From Patescibacteria group bacterium (lineage in GTDB: Bacteria > Patescibacteriota > Minisyncoccia > Moranbacterales > GWC2-37-73), in contig JAKLIP010000002.1 in the NCBI GenBank assembly GCA_022709545.1, positions 62,001-126,000 of the forward strand: 64,000 nt of DNA. The letters run 5' to 3'. Under the pieces are notes generated by a model. It was not told the origin of the DNA. It did no database searches and was given only the letters and a program-made list of their open reading frames with translations. Positions within the stretch are counted from its first letter, which is position 1. Every line of letters starts with the position of its first letter. The translations under genes and the position numbers were made by a program. Shown here one piece after another: positions 32,901-41,101 of the stretch.

Positions 32901-32912
32901 GATATTATTTGC

Positions 32913-33045
32913 AATTAAAAAATCTGCGTTTCCACAGATCGACCTTTGTTACCAAAAACATTAAAATGTTTCTGATATTCCTCGATGGGTATTACGCTTT
33001 TTTACAGCCTCCCATTGTCTGCGGACTTACTATATTAAATTTTCC
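32913..33045 (-). promoter_or_regulatory. L10 leader RNA with terminator-like hairpin
   Basis: The transcribed strand carries CCGCAGACAATGGGAGGCTG and TAATACCCATCGAGGAAT, close to the conserved L10-binding leader. It ends in a 7-bp stem ATCTGTG/CGCAGAT capped by GAAA and followed by six T (32917-32939). This suits autoregulation by L10 with an attenuation step. Confidence 0.72.
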
Positions 33046-33052
33046 AAATATC

Positions 33053-33532
33053 TTATTTAACAGCTTCCTCAATCTTAGGTTCTTCAGGTTTTACTTCTTC
33101 TTTAATTTCAGCAATTATTTCTTTAACAGTTTCAACTTTAGGCTCTTCAGTCTTTATTTCTTCTTTAATTTCAGCAACAGGATTCTCGGATTTGGTTTCC
33201 TCAACTTTAGGCTCTTCTGTCTTTGCTTCTTCTTCAACTGGCTCAGCTGGGATTTCCTTAGTTTTTGGTTTTTCCATTTTTATTGACCGCTTCTTTCCTT
33301 CAATAACACCTTCTCTAATAAAAAGATTATAAACACTATCAGAAACCTGGGCTCCTTTTGCTATCCATTCCTTTATTTTTTCTGCCTTAAAAACAGCTTT
33401 TTTCTGATGTGGATCATAATTTCCAAGCACAGCAACATGACGCCCTCCCGGAGCGACAGTGTGTTCCTGTAGCACAATTCTGAATTGAGCTTTATTTTTT
33501 CTTCCAACTCTTTCAAATCTAATTGCTAACAT
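33053..33532 (-). CDS. rpsP: 30S ribosomal protein S16 with acidic C-terminal extension
   Basis: 159 residues. The first 80 are a normal S16 (MLAIRFERVGRKNKAQFRIVL, VAVLGNYDPH, SDSVYNLFIREGV). The remaining 75 are an EP/EE/K-rich low-complexity repeat (EEPKVEE, AEIKEEIKTEEPKVE) not found in typical S16, which is about 80-90 residues. Such tails occur in other CPR ribosomal proteins. Its start follows no clear SD. The unit continues into the L10 leader. Confidence 0.95.
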   Translation of the reverse strand: MLAIRFERVGRKNKAQFRIVLQEHTVAPGGRHVAVLGNYDPHQKKAVFKAEKIKEWIAKGAQVSDSVYNLFIREGVIEGKKRSIKMEKPKTKEIPAEPVEEEAKTEEPKVEETKSENPVAEIKEEIKTEEPKVETVKEIIAEIKEEVKPEEPKIEEAVK

Positions 33533-33658
33533 ATTTTATATTTTTGCTGTAAACAAATTATTGAGTATCATCAATACTCCCTTCTTTGCCCTTATTTAGG
33601 CCGATTTTTAGTACTTATCCAGTATATCCGAATTATAAATTTTGTCAAGAATTTAATG

Positions 33659-33684
33659 CAAAAACCCCTATTTTAGGGGTTTTT
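33659..33684. terminator. Bidirectional terminator
   Basis: AAAAACCCCTA pairs with TAGGGGTTTTT and is flanked by A- and T-runs on both strands. It lies between the rpsP start region and the end of the lipoprotein gene. Confidence 0.85.
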
Positions 33685-33717
33685 ATTTTATTAAGAATAA
33701 GCTTCTTATTTTCAATA

Positions 33718-34272
33718 TTATTGAACGATTATATTTTTAAGCATTTCCCAGATGTTATCCGTGTTGAAATGATGCTCTGGTTCCCAACTCCCTTTTAGAT
33801 TTTCAGGAGCAGGTTGATCGGTTTCCACTGCCCAAACAAGGTAGTAAATATTACCATCAGAAATAATTCCATTACAAGCAATTCCAGAACAAGCATTTTT
33901 GAATATTTCATTTTTTTCATCTTTCATGTTATCGAATCCGATATTTTTTCCATTTTTGTAATCATCGAGCATAGCCGGAGGATTCTTTTCAAATTTAACA
34001 GTAAGGAGCGTGTTATATTCTGTTTCCAATTTATTATCTTTTATATAAATTTTATCTGATTCTTTTTTCTCTATTTTCCAATCAGGAGGCAGCTTTATTT
34101 TTATTTCATCAACAACCAGATAGCCTTCTGCTTCAGATGCCTGATTAACTTTTGATTTTTCAGAAATTATTTTTGTTGCCTGATTATTTTGGCTTGTTTG
34201 ATACTGAGAACAGCCTGATAAAACAACCATTCCTCCCGTTAATAAAAAAATTGAGATAATAATTTTTTTCAT
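33718..34272 (-). CDS. Putative lipoprotein
   Basis: 184 residues. A signal peptide ends in the lipobox VLSGC (C21), so the mature protein would be lipid-anchored outside the membrane. The rest is a soluble domain with PPDWKIEKKESDKIYIKDNKLETEYNTLLTVKFEKNPPAMLDDYKNGKNI and a disulfide-like CSGIAC pair. No family recognised; the pattern is like PsbP/DUF-type secreted small domains. Confidence 0.78.
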   Translation of the reverse strand: MKKIIISIFLLTGGMVVLSGCSQYQTSQNNQATKIISEKSKVNQASEAEGYLVVDEIKIKLPPDWKIEKKESDKIYIKDNKLETEYNTLLTVKFEKNPPAMLDDYKNGKNIGFDNMKDEKNEIFKNACSGIACNGIISDGNIYYLVWAVETDQPAPENLKGSWEPEHHFNTDNIWEMLKNIIVQ

Positions 34273-34344
34273 TTTTTTATTTTTAATAATTATTTTTAAC
34301 TAGATAATAAAATATTGACTTTCTAAATTAAAAACTGCTAGTAA

Positions 34345-36723
34345 TTAATATATCTCCGTCCAAATGCCTGGGCCTACTGGGCCGGAACATTTCTTGGTTC
34401 CATAGGCGTTAGAAATACATCCATTATTGCAGGTTTTGCCTTTGCAGGTGTTTTTTTCACAACCATTTGAGACGCAGCAGGCGCCGTCAGTTTTGACGCC
34501 ATCCATAAGCTTGCAGCCATTATTACATTGCTTGCCTTGGCAGGTTCTTTGTTCGCAGTTATCTGCCTGACAGCAGCTCTGGTTGGTATAGGAACCATTT
34601 AAGCTTCCATCCGTGCATTGTCTAGTTTCTTTGACACACTCTGATCCATAAGGTGCATAGCTGTCTTTATAGGCGTCGACTGAACTGCCACTGGCTACAG
34701 TTGTGCCCCAAGGCGTGGTGCAAGGGCAAGGTGCTACGCTGCAGTTTTGGTTAGTGGCTGTTCCGCTCAAGACTCCATTGGTACAGGTTCTATTTTGTTT
34801 GACACTATCACAGGATGATCCGCAGGCTACTGAACTTGAGGAGTAGGCAGTGATAGAACTGCCATGAGCCACGGTTGTACCCCAAGGTGAAGTACAAGGA
34901 CAAGGTGCTACGCTGCAAGTTCTGTTGGAATATGAACCAGTTAGTGTTCCATTAGTGCAGGTTCTGGTCTGGCTGGTGCAGGATGATCCACAAGGAACTG
35001 AATTTGATTGATAGGCAGTAAAAGAAGAACCGCTAGCTACTGTTCCGCCCCAAGGTATAGCGCATGAGCGTAAACAGCTTTGATACGTATATGAACCGCT
35101 AAGTGTTCCATTATTGCATGTTCTTGTTTGACTGGTGCAGGTTACAGCTGAACTGGACAAATAAGCAGTTACTGAGCTTCCGTGAGCTAGGGTTCCTCCC
35201 CAAGGCAAGGTGCAAGGGCAGGGTGTTACACTACAACTTGAATTAGTATATGAACCACTAAGTGTTCCATTGCTGCAGGTTCTAGTCTGGCTGGTGCAGG
35301 ATGATCCGCAAGCAACTGAACCTGAAGCGTAGGCAGTCACTGAACCGCCATGAGCCACGGTTCCGCCCCAAGGGAGACTGCATGAAGCTGGGGCTGCTAC
35401 ATTGCAAGTTTGATTAGAGTATGAACCACTTAATGTTCCATCAGTACAGGTTCTGGTCTGGCTGACACAGGATGACCCATAAGGCACTGAACTTGATTGA
35501 TAGGCAGTAAAAGAAGAACCGCTAGCCACTGTTCCGCCCCAGGGCAAAGTACAAGAACGTGTACAAGTTTGGTATATATATGAACCACTTAATGTTCCAT
35601 TGTTGCATGTCCTTGTCTGACTAGTACATGTTGCAGCTGAATTGGAAAGATAAGCAGTAATAGAACTGCCATGAACTACAGTTGTGCCCCAGGGTGAAGT
35701 ACAGGAAGCACAGGCTGCTACACTACAACTTGAATTAGTATATGAACCACTAAGTGTTCCATTGCTGCAGGTTCTAGTCTGGCTGGTGCAGGATGATCCA
35801 CAAGGAACTGAACCTGAAGCGTAGGCAGTCACTGAACCGCCATGAGTTAATGTGCCTCCCCAGGGTAGATTGCAGGCACAAGCTGCTACACTACAACTTG
35901 AATTAGTATATGAACCACTAAGTGTTCCATTGCTGCAGGTTCTAGTCTGGCTGGTGCAGGATGATCCACAAGGAACTGAACCTGAAGCGTAGGCAGTCAC
36001 TGAACCGCCATGAGCCACGGTTCCGCCCCAAGGGAGACTGCATGAAGCACAAGCCTGTGTATAGCAACTTTGATAAGTATTTGAATTACTCAAAACTCCA
36101 TTATTGCAAGTTCGTGTCTGACGGTAATTAGCACAATCTAAGCCACAGGCAACTGAAGGATAATAATAAGCATAAACTGAGGCGCCGTTTGATATTGTTC
36201 CTCCCCAAGGCAAAGTGCAGTAGGCAGGAGCAGTAACTGTAAAAGTACCAGCACTGCAGGAAGAACAGGAACATAAATTTCTTCCATCCCAGCTACTTGT
36301 TAATTGTAATGTATAAGTTCCCGGAGTAGAGGGAGCAGGAAAAGTTTGAGTACTTTCAAAATAAGGAAGATAGCCACTGCCAGGTACTGCTTGGTTTGAT
36401 CCAGTAAAAGATCTCTGAACTCCACCTATAGTGCCATATACTGGTTTATGCCATTCCTGCGAGCCTGTACCCGTATAGGATATATCTTTCAAATAAACTG
36501 TTACGGTTCCTCCTGGACTAACAGAACTGGTTATTGTTCCTGTAATTTTATTATTCCAAAGCGTTATATAGCCGAAGCCAGAACCAGTAGGAGCAGTTTG
36601 ATAATCAGAACAAGAAAAAGAACCAACCGCGGCATTTACTGTTTTTATGGGAAGAAAAATTCCACAAACAAGAACAAGTGATAAGACTGAAAATAAAGTT
36701 ACAAAACTGATTTTTGTATTCAT
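34345..36723 (-). CDS. Large secreted Cys-rich repeat protein
   Basis: 792 residues from the ATG at 36723. Signal peptide (about 1-31), a unique beta-sandwich-like N-terminal domain (32-165), then ten repeats of about 45-55 residues, each beginning C-x-x-P-W-G-(G/T)-T and containing GSSVTAY, SCTSQTRTC and NGTLSGSYTNSSC. The end carries two C-x-G-K-x-C-N-N-G-C segments. The six-Cys repeat recalls thrombospondin-type modules and suggests a disulfide-bonded adhesin or stalk. Neighbouring repeats are nearly identical in DNA, so copy number probably varies between strains. No C-terminal sorting signal is seen. Confidence 0.88.
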   Translation of the reverse strand: MNTKISFVTLFSVLSLVLVCGIFLPIKTVNAAVGSFSCSDYQTAPTGSGFGYITLWNNKITGTITSSVSPGGTVTVYLKDISYTGTGSQEWHKPVYGTIGGVQRSFTGSNQAVPGSGYLPYFESTQTFPAPSTPGTYTLQLTSSWDGRNLCSCSSCSAGTFTVTAPAYCTLPWGGTISNGASVYAYYYPSVACGLDCANYRQTRTCNNGVLSNSNTYQSCYTQACASCSLPWGGTVAHGGSVTAYASGSVPCGSSCTSQTRTCSNGTLSGSYTNSSCSVAACACNLPWGGTLTHGGSVTAYASGSVPCGSSCTSQTRTCSNGTLSGSYTNSSCSVAACASCTSPWGTTVVHGSSITAYLSNSAATCTSQTRTCNNGTLSGSYIYQTCTRSCTLPWGGTVASGSSFTAYQSSSVPYGSSCVSQTRTCTDGTLSGSYSNQTCNVAAPASCSLPWGGTVAHGGSVTAYASGSVACGSSCTSQTRTCSNGTLSGSYTNSSCSVTPCPCTLPWGGTLAHGSSVTAYLSSSAVTCTSQTRTCNNGTLSGSYTYQSCLRSCAIPWGGTVASGSSFTAYQSNSVPCGSSCTSQTRTCTNGTLTGSYSNRTCSVAPCPCTSPWGTTVAHGSSITAYSSSSVACGSSCDSVKQNRTCTNGVLSGTATNQNCSVAPCPCTTPWGTTVASGSSVDAYKDSYAPYGSECVKETRQCTDGSLNGSYTNQSCCQADNCEQRTCQGKQCNNGCKLMDGVKTDGACCVSNGCEKNTCKGKTCNNGCISNAYGTKKCSGPVGPGIWTEIY
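34700..36220 (-). repeat. Tandem coding repeats of the Cys-rich protein
   Basis: Ten in-frame units of about 130-165 bases. Units around 35215-35370, 35720-35850 and 35890-36040 share long identical stretches such as TGAATTAGTATATGAACCAC and CTGGCTGGTGCAGGATGATC. This points to recent duplication or conversion. It is not a CRISPR array because the units are coding and have no unique spacers. Confidence 0.85.
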
Positions 36724-36823
36724 TTTTTTAATACAATGCAAAATTATTAAAACAAATTTACATTGAAATTATTAAAAAATAATATTTTCTAGCTTAAATT
36801 ATATCATAAAAACAATAAAAAAC

Positions 36824-36850
36824 AAAAGCCCTTATGAAAATAAGGGCTTT
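36824..36850 (-). terminator. Terminator of the HU gene
   Basis: AAAGCCCTTAT pairs with ATAAGGGCTTT around a 4-nt loop, followed on the minus strand by TGTTTTTTATTG. Confidence 0.85.
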
Positions 36851-36873
36851 GTATATATCAAAAAGCTCAAGAC

Positions 36874-37155
36874 CTAAAGAACTGCTTCTTTTGCAGCTTT
36901 TGCCAAGCGGAACTTAACCACAGTTTTTGCGGCAATTTGGATCTTTTCTCCAGTTGCAGGATTAACTCCTACTCTAGCTTTGCGTTTTGCTTTTACCATT
37001 TTTCCAAAACCTGGGAGAACAAATTCTCCATTCTTTTTTACTTCTCCGTAAGCAAGTGCTGAGAGATTGTCAAGAAATCCAGCAACCTCTTTTTTTGCCA
37101 AGCCTGTTTTTTCAGACAAAGCTGTCACAACCTGTGACTTCGTCATTTTTGCCAT
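36874..37155 (-). CDS. DNA-binding protein HU
   Basis: 93 residues. MTKSQVVTALSEKTGLAKKEVAGFLDNL forms the dimer helices; GEFVLPGFGKMVKAKRKARVGVNPATGEKIQIAAKTVVKFR holds the beta arms with the conserved NPATGE (about residues 70-75). It bends and packages DNA. A consensus -10 and a dyad lie upstream. Confidence 0.95.
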   Translation of the reverse strand: MAKMTKSQVVTALSEKTGLAKKEVAGFLDNLSALAYGEVKKNGEFVLPGFGKMVKAKRKARVGVNPATGEKIQIAAKTVVKFRLAKAAKEAVL

Positions 37156-37189
37156 AACTTTTTATTATTTAATTAATTATTATTAATTT

Positions 37190-37219
37190 TGCATGTGACT
37201 CATGCATACTTTGATTATA
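37190..37219 (-). promoter_or_regulatory. HU promoter -10 and dyad
   Basis: On the minus strand a perfect TATAAT (37214-37219) precedes TGCATG-AGTCA-CATGCA (37190-37206), an exact 6-bp inverted repeat at the expected transcription start. The -35 is weak. It may be an operator, for example for HU itself. Confidence 0.5.
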
Positions 37220-37305
37220 CAGCTTTTTTTAAATATTTGGAATAGCTTATTTGCCTTTTTGTCAATAGTCAGGAAATTTTAACCCATACAGGATAAAAGG
37301 ATTAT

Positions 37306-39621
37306 CTATTTTTTTGGAATAATTTCTCCACTCTGATCAACCTGGTCAATCTTTACTGAAAGCAGTTTTGAAATTCCATCCTCTCCCATTGTCACACCAT
37401 ATAATAGAGCTGACTGACGCATAGTTTCGCGGTTATGAGTAATAGCTATAAACTGGGTCGAATCAGAAAGATCCTGCAAAATTTTTCCAAACCTTCTGGA
37501 GTTAGCTTCATCAAGTGCAGCTTCAACTTCATCCAGGATGGCGAATGGCGGTGGATTATATGAGATAACGGCAAATAATAATGCTAGAGCCGTCAAAGAC
37601 CTTTCTCCACCAGAAAGCATGGGCAGATTGGCAATTTTCTTGCCCGGAGGGCAGGCATAAATGTCAATGCCAATTTCATATCTTTTTTCTTCTTTTTTTT
37701 CTTCCTCATTTTCAACTTCTTCAATATTTTCTTGATTTTCGTTATTTTTTTCTTCATAAACGCCACGCGGAGGAATTTTAATTTTAGTCAGATAAGCATT
37801 GCCACCTCCAAAAATAGTCCGGAAATATTTTGTGAATTCCTTGTTGATCTGTTCAAAAGCTTTTTCAAACTCGGAATTTATACGCTGATCCATCTCTTTT
37901 ATAACAGCTTCTAATGATATTAAAGCATCAGCCAAATCTTTGAGCTCCTGGGTAAGAAAATCGAAACGGGCACTTGTTTCGTTATATTCCTGAACAATCA
38001 TCGGATCAATTCCTCCGATTTGTTCCATTTGCATCTTCAAGCGCTCTATTTCATGTTCCAATATTTCTTTTTCTACAGATTGGCCGTCATATTTGAGTTC
38101 GCCTGGATCCTGTTTGAGAGAATTCTTTATTTCATTGGTTAAATCCTCCTCACGAACCTCTATCTTAGCTAATTTTATTTTTGCTTCATTAAATTGGTCT
38201 TTTAGGCCAGAAAGTTGCTCCTGTTTGTTTCTGGATTCACGTTCTAATTGGAAAAATCTTTCTCTCAACTCCTTTGCTTTCTGCATTTCTTGGTTTATTT
38301 CCTTTTCTGTTTTTTCAAGTTCGGTTTTTAATTTATTTTCTGAGCTAAGTAGATCTTTTTTCTTATTTTCCAACTCGTTGATTTTATTTTGAATTTCCTG
38401 CGTTTCTTTTGAATTATCCTTTTTTACTGAAACTTCTCCTTTTCCTGATTCTTCATATAAATCATGCAACTGCTGTTGGATAGCCCGTGCATGCTCTTTA
38501 ATATCTTGCAATTCTTCTAGGCTTTCTGCTCCTTCAACTTCTTTTATCAATCTTTCCTGTGCTTCACGGATATGTTTAATTTTTTCCTGAACATATTTGA
38601 GATCAACCGGAATAATTTCTATTATTTTTTGGCTGGCCATTTTTTCTTTTTCAACTACAATGCGCCCCTCTGAAATAATAAGCTCTCGTTCGATTTCATT
38701 TATTTTTTGCCTTATTTCCGACTGTTTTTTCTCTAACTCATTTTGTTTTTTTGATTCCTGTGCATCAGCCGATTCCTTACTTAGTTCATCATTTATCTTA
38801 TCTACTTCCCTCTGCGTATTCATCATTAAAGCTCCAAGGCTATCTTTTTCCCGTGAAAATTGTTCCTGTTCTAACTGAAATTGGTGCCACAAAAAAGAAA
38901 ATAGTTTATTTTGTCTTTCTTTGAGTTTCTCTGCAATTTCTTTTCCTTGCTGGGCTTTTTGCGCCTGGCGCTTAAGCATCTTTAGATGAGGTTCTATTTC
39001 GCGTATAAGCCCACTTACCCTTTCCATGTTTTCTCTGGTCCAATCAATTTTCTTAGCTGCTCGCTGTTTTTTAATCTGATATTGCTTCACTCCGGCTGCA
39101 TCTTCCAGAACACTGCGCCTATCTATGGAAGATGCATTTAGAAAAGCATCTGACATGCCTTGATTGATAACACAGTAACTTTCTTTTCCTATGCCGGCTT
39201 TGGCTAATAAATCGACAACATCAATAAGTCGAGTCTTACTGCCATTAATAAGATATTCTGATTCTCCACTACGGTAAATCTTCCTAGATATTTCGACTTC
39301 AGAAAATTCCAAAGGAATACGCTTATCTTTATTGTCAAAATAAAGAGAAACATGCGCACTAGACAGTCTGGCTTTTGTTCCCGAACCAGCAAAAATAACA
39401 TCTTCTGATTTTTTGCCACGAAGCGTTTTCATGGACTGTTCCCCCATGGCCCATTTTATTGCATCTGCCACATTAGACTTTCCTGATCCATTAGGTCCGA
39501 CAATAGAAGTTATGCCTTTGTTTTTGGAGTCACTATTAAAATTTCCCGCTGGCAAAAATTCCAGTGTGACTTTGTTGGCAAAAGATTTAAATCCTGATAT
39601 TTCAACTTTTTTTAAATACAT
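37306..39621 (-). CDS. smc: Short SMC-family ATPase without a clear hinge
   Basis: 771 residues; typical bacterial SMC has about 1150-1190. N-terminal ATPase half: FKSFANKVTLEF, Walker A GPNGSGKS (42-49), then the Q-loop region VINQGMSDAFLN. C-terminal half: signature LSGGERSLTALALLFA, Walker B FAILDEVEAALDEANS and the His-switch AITHNRETM. Between them lie only about 350 residues of coiled coil with no recognisable glycine-rich hinge. An acidic insertion (NNENQENIEEVENEEEKKEE) splits the C-terminal ATPase. It may dimerise differently from standard condensin. The upstream ATG at 39645 is rejected because the family start MYLKKVEISGFKSF begins at 39621. Confidence 0.88.
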   Translation of the reverse strand: MYLKKVEISGFKSFANKVTLEFLPAGNFNSDSKNKGITSIVGPNGSGKSNVADAIKWAMGEQSMKTLRGKKSEDVIFAGSGTKARLSSAHVSLYFDNKDKRIPLEFSEVEISRKIYRSGESEYLINGSKTRLIDVVDLLAKAGIGKESYCVINQGMSDAFLNASSIDRRSVLEDAAGVKQYQIKKQRAAKKIDWTRENMERVSGLIREIEPHLKMLKRQAQKAQQGKEIAEKLKERQNKLFSFLWHQFQLEQEQFSREKDSLGALMMNTQREVDKINDELSKESADAQESKKQNELEKKQSEIRQKINEIERELIISEGRIVVEKEKMASQKIIEIIPVDLKYVQEKIKHIREAQERLIKEVEGAESLEELQDIKEHARAIQQQLHDLYEESGKGEVSVKKDNSKETQEIQNKINELENKKKDLLSSENKLKTELEKTEKEINQEMQKAKELRERFFQLERESRNKQEQLSGLKDQFNEAKIKLAKIEVREEDLTNEIKNSLKQDPGELKYDGQSVEKEILEHEIERLKMQMEQIGGIDPMIVQEYNETSARFDFLTQELKDLADALISLEAVIKEMDQRINSEFEKAFEQINKEFTKYFRTIFGGGNAYLTKIKIPPRGVYEEKNNENQENIEEVENEEEKKEEKRYEIGIDIYACPPGKKIANLPMLSGGERSLTALALLFAVISYNPPPFAILDEVEAALDEANSRRFGKILQDLSDSTQFIAITHNRETMRQSALLYGVTMGEDGISKLLSVKIDQVDQSGEIIPKK

Positions 39622-39781
39622 AAAAAAATTAAAGCACAAAACCAAAGAGCCATTTTTATAGCATCTTTCTAAAACAGTTAATTATAATTTATTATATTGT
39701 ACCATGTTTTTTAATTTACAAAAAGGAGGTCAAAATATAAAAAGCGCCTACATTGAAGCACTTGATTATTGGAGTAAATCG

Positions 39782-39822
39782 GGAGGGAAATATAATCATA
39801 TTAATGATTAACTTATCCCTCC
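39782..39822. other. Hairpin in the smc-gap intergenic region
   Basis: GGAGGGA pairs with TCCCTCC, with an inner ATCAT/ATGAT pairing. It stands next to a candidate structured RNA. Orientation unclear. Confidence 0.35.
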
Positions 39823-39836
39823 TTAAAATTTTTAAA

Positions 39837-39962
39837 AAGCGGGCTGGAAACACTTCTTAGCTTCTCCGTTACTGAATCGCAGCTCTTCCTGTCAAAAGAG
39901 CTTTTAATTGATTTAGAACATTTTTTGCTGCTTTTGTTTTTTCAATTATTCCCACCCCGCTT
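39837..39962 (-). ncRNA. Candidate structured RNA
   Basis: On the minus strand the ends AAGCGGG...GGGAA and TTCC...CCCGCTT close a roughly 125-nt element, with an internal 7-bp hairpin AGCTCTT/AAGAGCT (loop TTGACAGG) and a T-run after the closing stem. It is markedly GC-richer at its ends than the surroundings and contains no convincing gene. It does not show the conserved cores of SRP RNA, tmRNA or RNase P RNA. T follows the stem on the plus strand too, so the strand is uncertain. Confidence 0.35.
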
Positions 39963-40052
39963 ATTTTTAAGTACTTTATTCTAACTAAAAAATAGCAAAA
40001 ACAAATAGATTGTCAAATCATTATTCTATAAAAAGGCTTATATAGGGAAAAA

Positions 40053-41045
40053 TTATTTAGAAATATATTCAGCCGTTTCTACTAGCCTATTGGAATATCC
40101 CCATTCATTATCATACCACCCGACTATTTTAACCATTTTTCCCTGAGACATAGTCAGCGGCAAATCTACAATAGCGCTATGTGGATTCATTTTATAATCT
40201 ATAGAAACTAATTCTTCTTTTGTGACATCCAAAATACCTTTTAACTCTCCCTTGGAAGCATTAGCAAAAGCTTCATTAATTTCTTCTATATTTTTCGGAT
40301 TTTTGACTGTACAAATAAAATCAACAATCGAAACAACAGGAGTTGGGACTCTTAAAGCAATGCCGTCCAGCTTTCCTTTGAGGTGAGTCAGAACCTTGCC
40401 GACCGTTTTAGCAGCTCCAGTGGTTGTCGGGATAATACTCATAGCTGCAGCTCTGGCGCGTCTCAAATCTCTATGGGGCAGATCCAATAAGTTCTGGTCA
40501 TTAGTATAGGAATGGGTAGTTGTCATAAAACCTTGTTCAACTTCGCATAAATCATCAAGAACTTTTATCATTGGCGCCAAGCAATTGGTAGTACAAGATC
40601 CGTTAGAAATAATTGATTCATTTTTATACTCCTTCTCGTTTACACCCAATAGGTACACTGGCGTTTCGTCTTTTGGCGGAGCTGACATAACAACTTTTTT
40701 AGCACCAGCATCAATGTGCTTTTGCGCTGAGATTTGATCAAGAAAAACTCCCGTGCATTCAAGCACCACATCAACTTCCAATTTATCCCACGGGAGATTG
40801 GTTGGATCCTTTTCAGAAAAATACTTAATGGGTTTGCCATCTATTATTATTTCATTATTTTCTCTGTCTGCAGAAACTCTCCTAACATATATTCCGTAAG
40901 AAGAATCATACTTAAGCAGATGAGCACTTGTTTCTATATCAGTAAGATCATTAATTGCGACTACTTCCATATCTTCTTTTTCAAAGGCAATCTTGAATGA
41001 AGGACGGCCTATTCGTCCAAAACCATTTATTGCTATTTTTAACAT
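40053..41045 (-). CDS. gap: Glyceraldehyde-3-phosphate dehydrogenase
   Basis: 330 residues. NAD-binding NGFGRIGRPSFK, D33 in AINDLTD (favours NAD over NADP), and catalytic C151 in SNGSCTTNCLAP. It oxidises glyceraldehyde-3-phosphate with phosphate. It is the last gene of a tpiA-fba-hydrogenase-gap run on the minus strand, 56 bases after the hydrogenase large subunit. Confidence 0.97.
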   Translation of the reverse strand: MLKIAINGFGRIGRPSFKIAFEKEDMEVVAINDLTDIETSAHLLKYDSSYGIYVRRVSADRENNEIIIDGKPIKYFSEKDPTNLPWDKLEVDVVLECTGVFLDQISAQKHIDAGAKKVVMSAPPKDETPVYLLGVNEKEYKNESIISNGSCTTNCLAPMIKVLDDLCEVEQGFMTTTHSYTNDQNLLDLPHRDLRRARAAAMSIIPTTTGAAKTVGKVLTHLKGKLDGIALRVPTPVVSIVDFICTVKNPKNIEEINEAFANASKGELKGILDVTKEELVSIDYKMNPHSAIVDLPLTMSQGKMVKIVGWYDNEWGYSNRLVETAEYISK

Positions 41046-41101
41046 ATTTTTCAGTTATTTTTTAAAATATTAAATTTTAAGCTTATTTTAATCTTATATA
41101 T

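Noticed and set aside
34700-36220. CRISPR array
   Set aside because: Repeats are in-frame coding modules of one large protein without unique spacers of constant length.
39720-39836. Small genes after AAGGAGG-like sites in the smc-gap gap
   Set aside because: Start codons lie too far from the sites or the frames are short and composition is not coding-like.
39837-39962. SRP RNA, tmRNA or RNase P RNA
   Set aside because: The GGAAG/AGCAGC core of SRP RNA, the tRNA-like ends of tmRNA and the conserved RNase P segments are not present.
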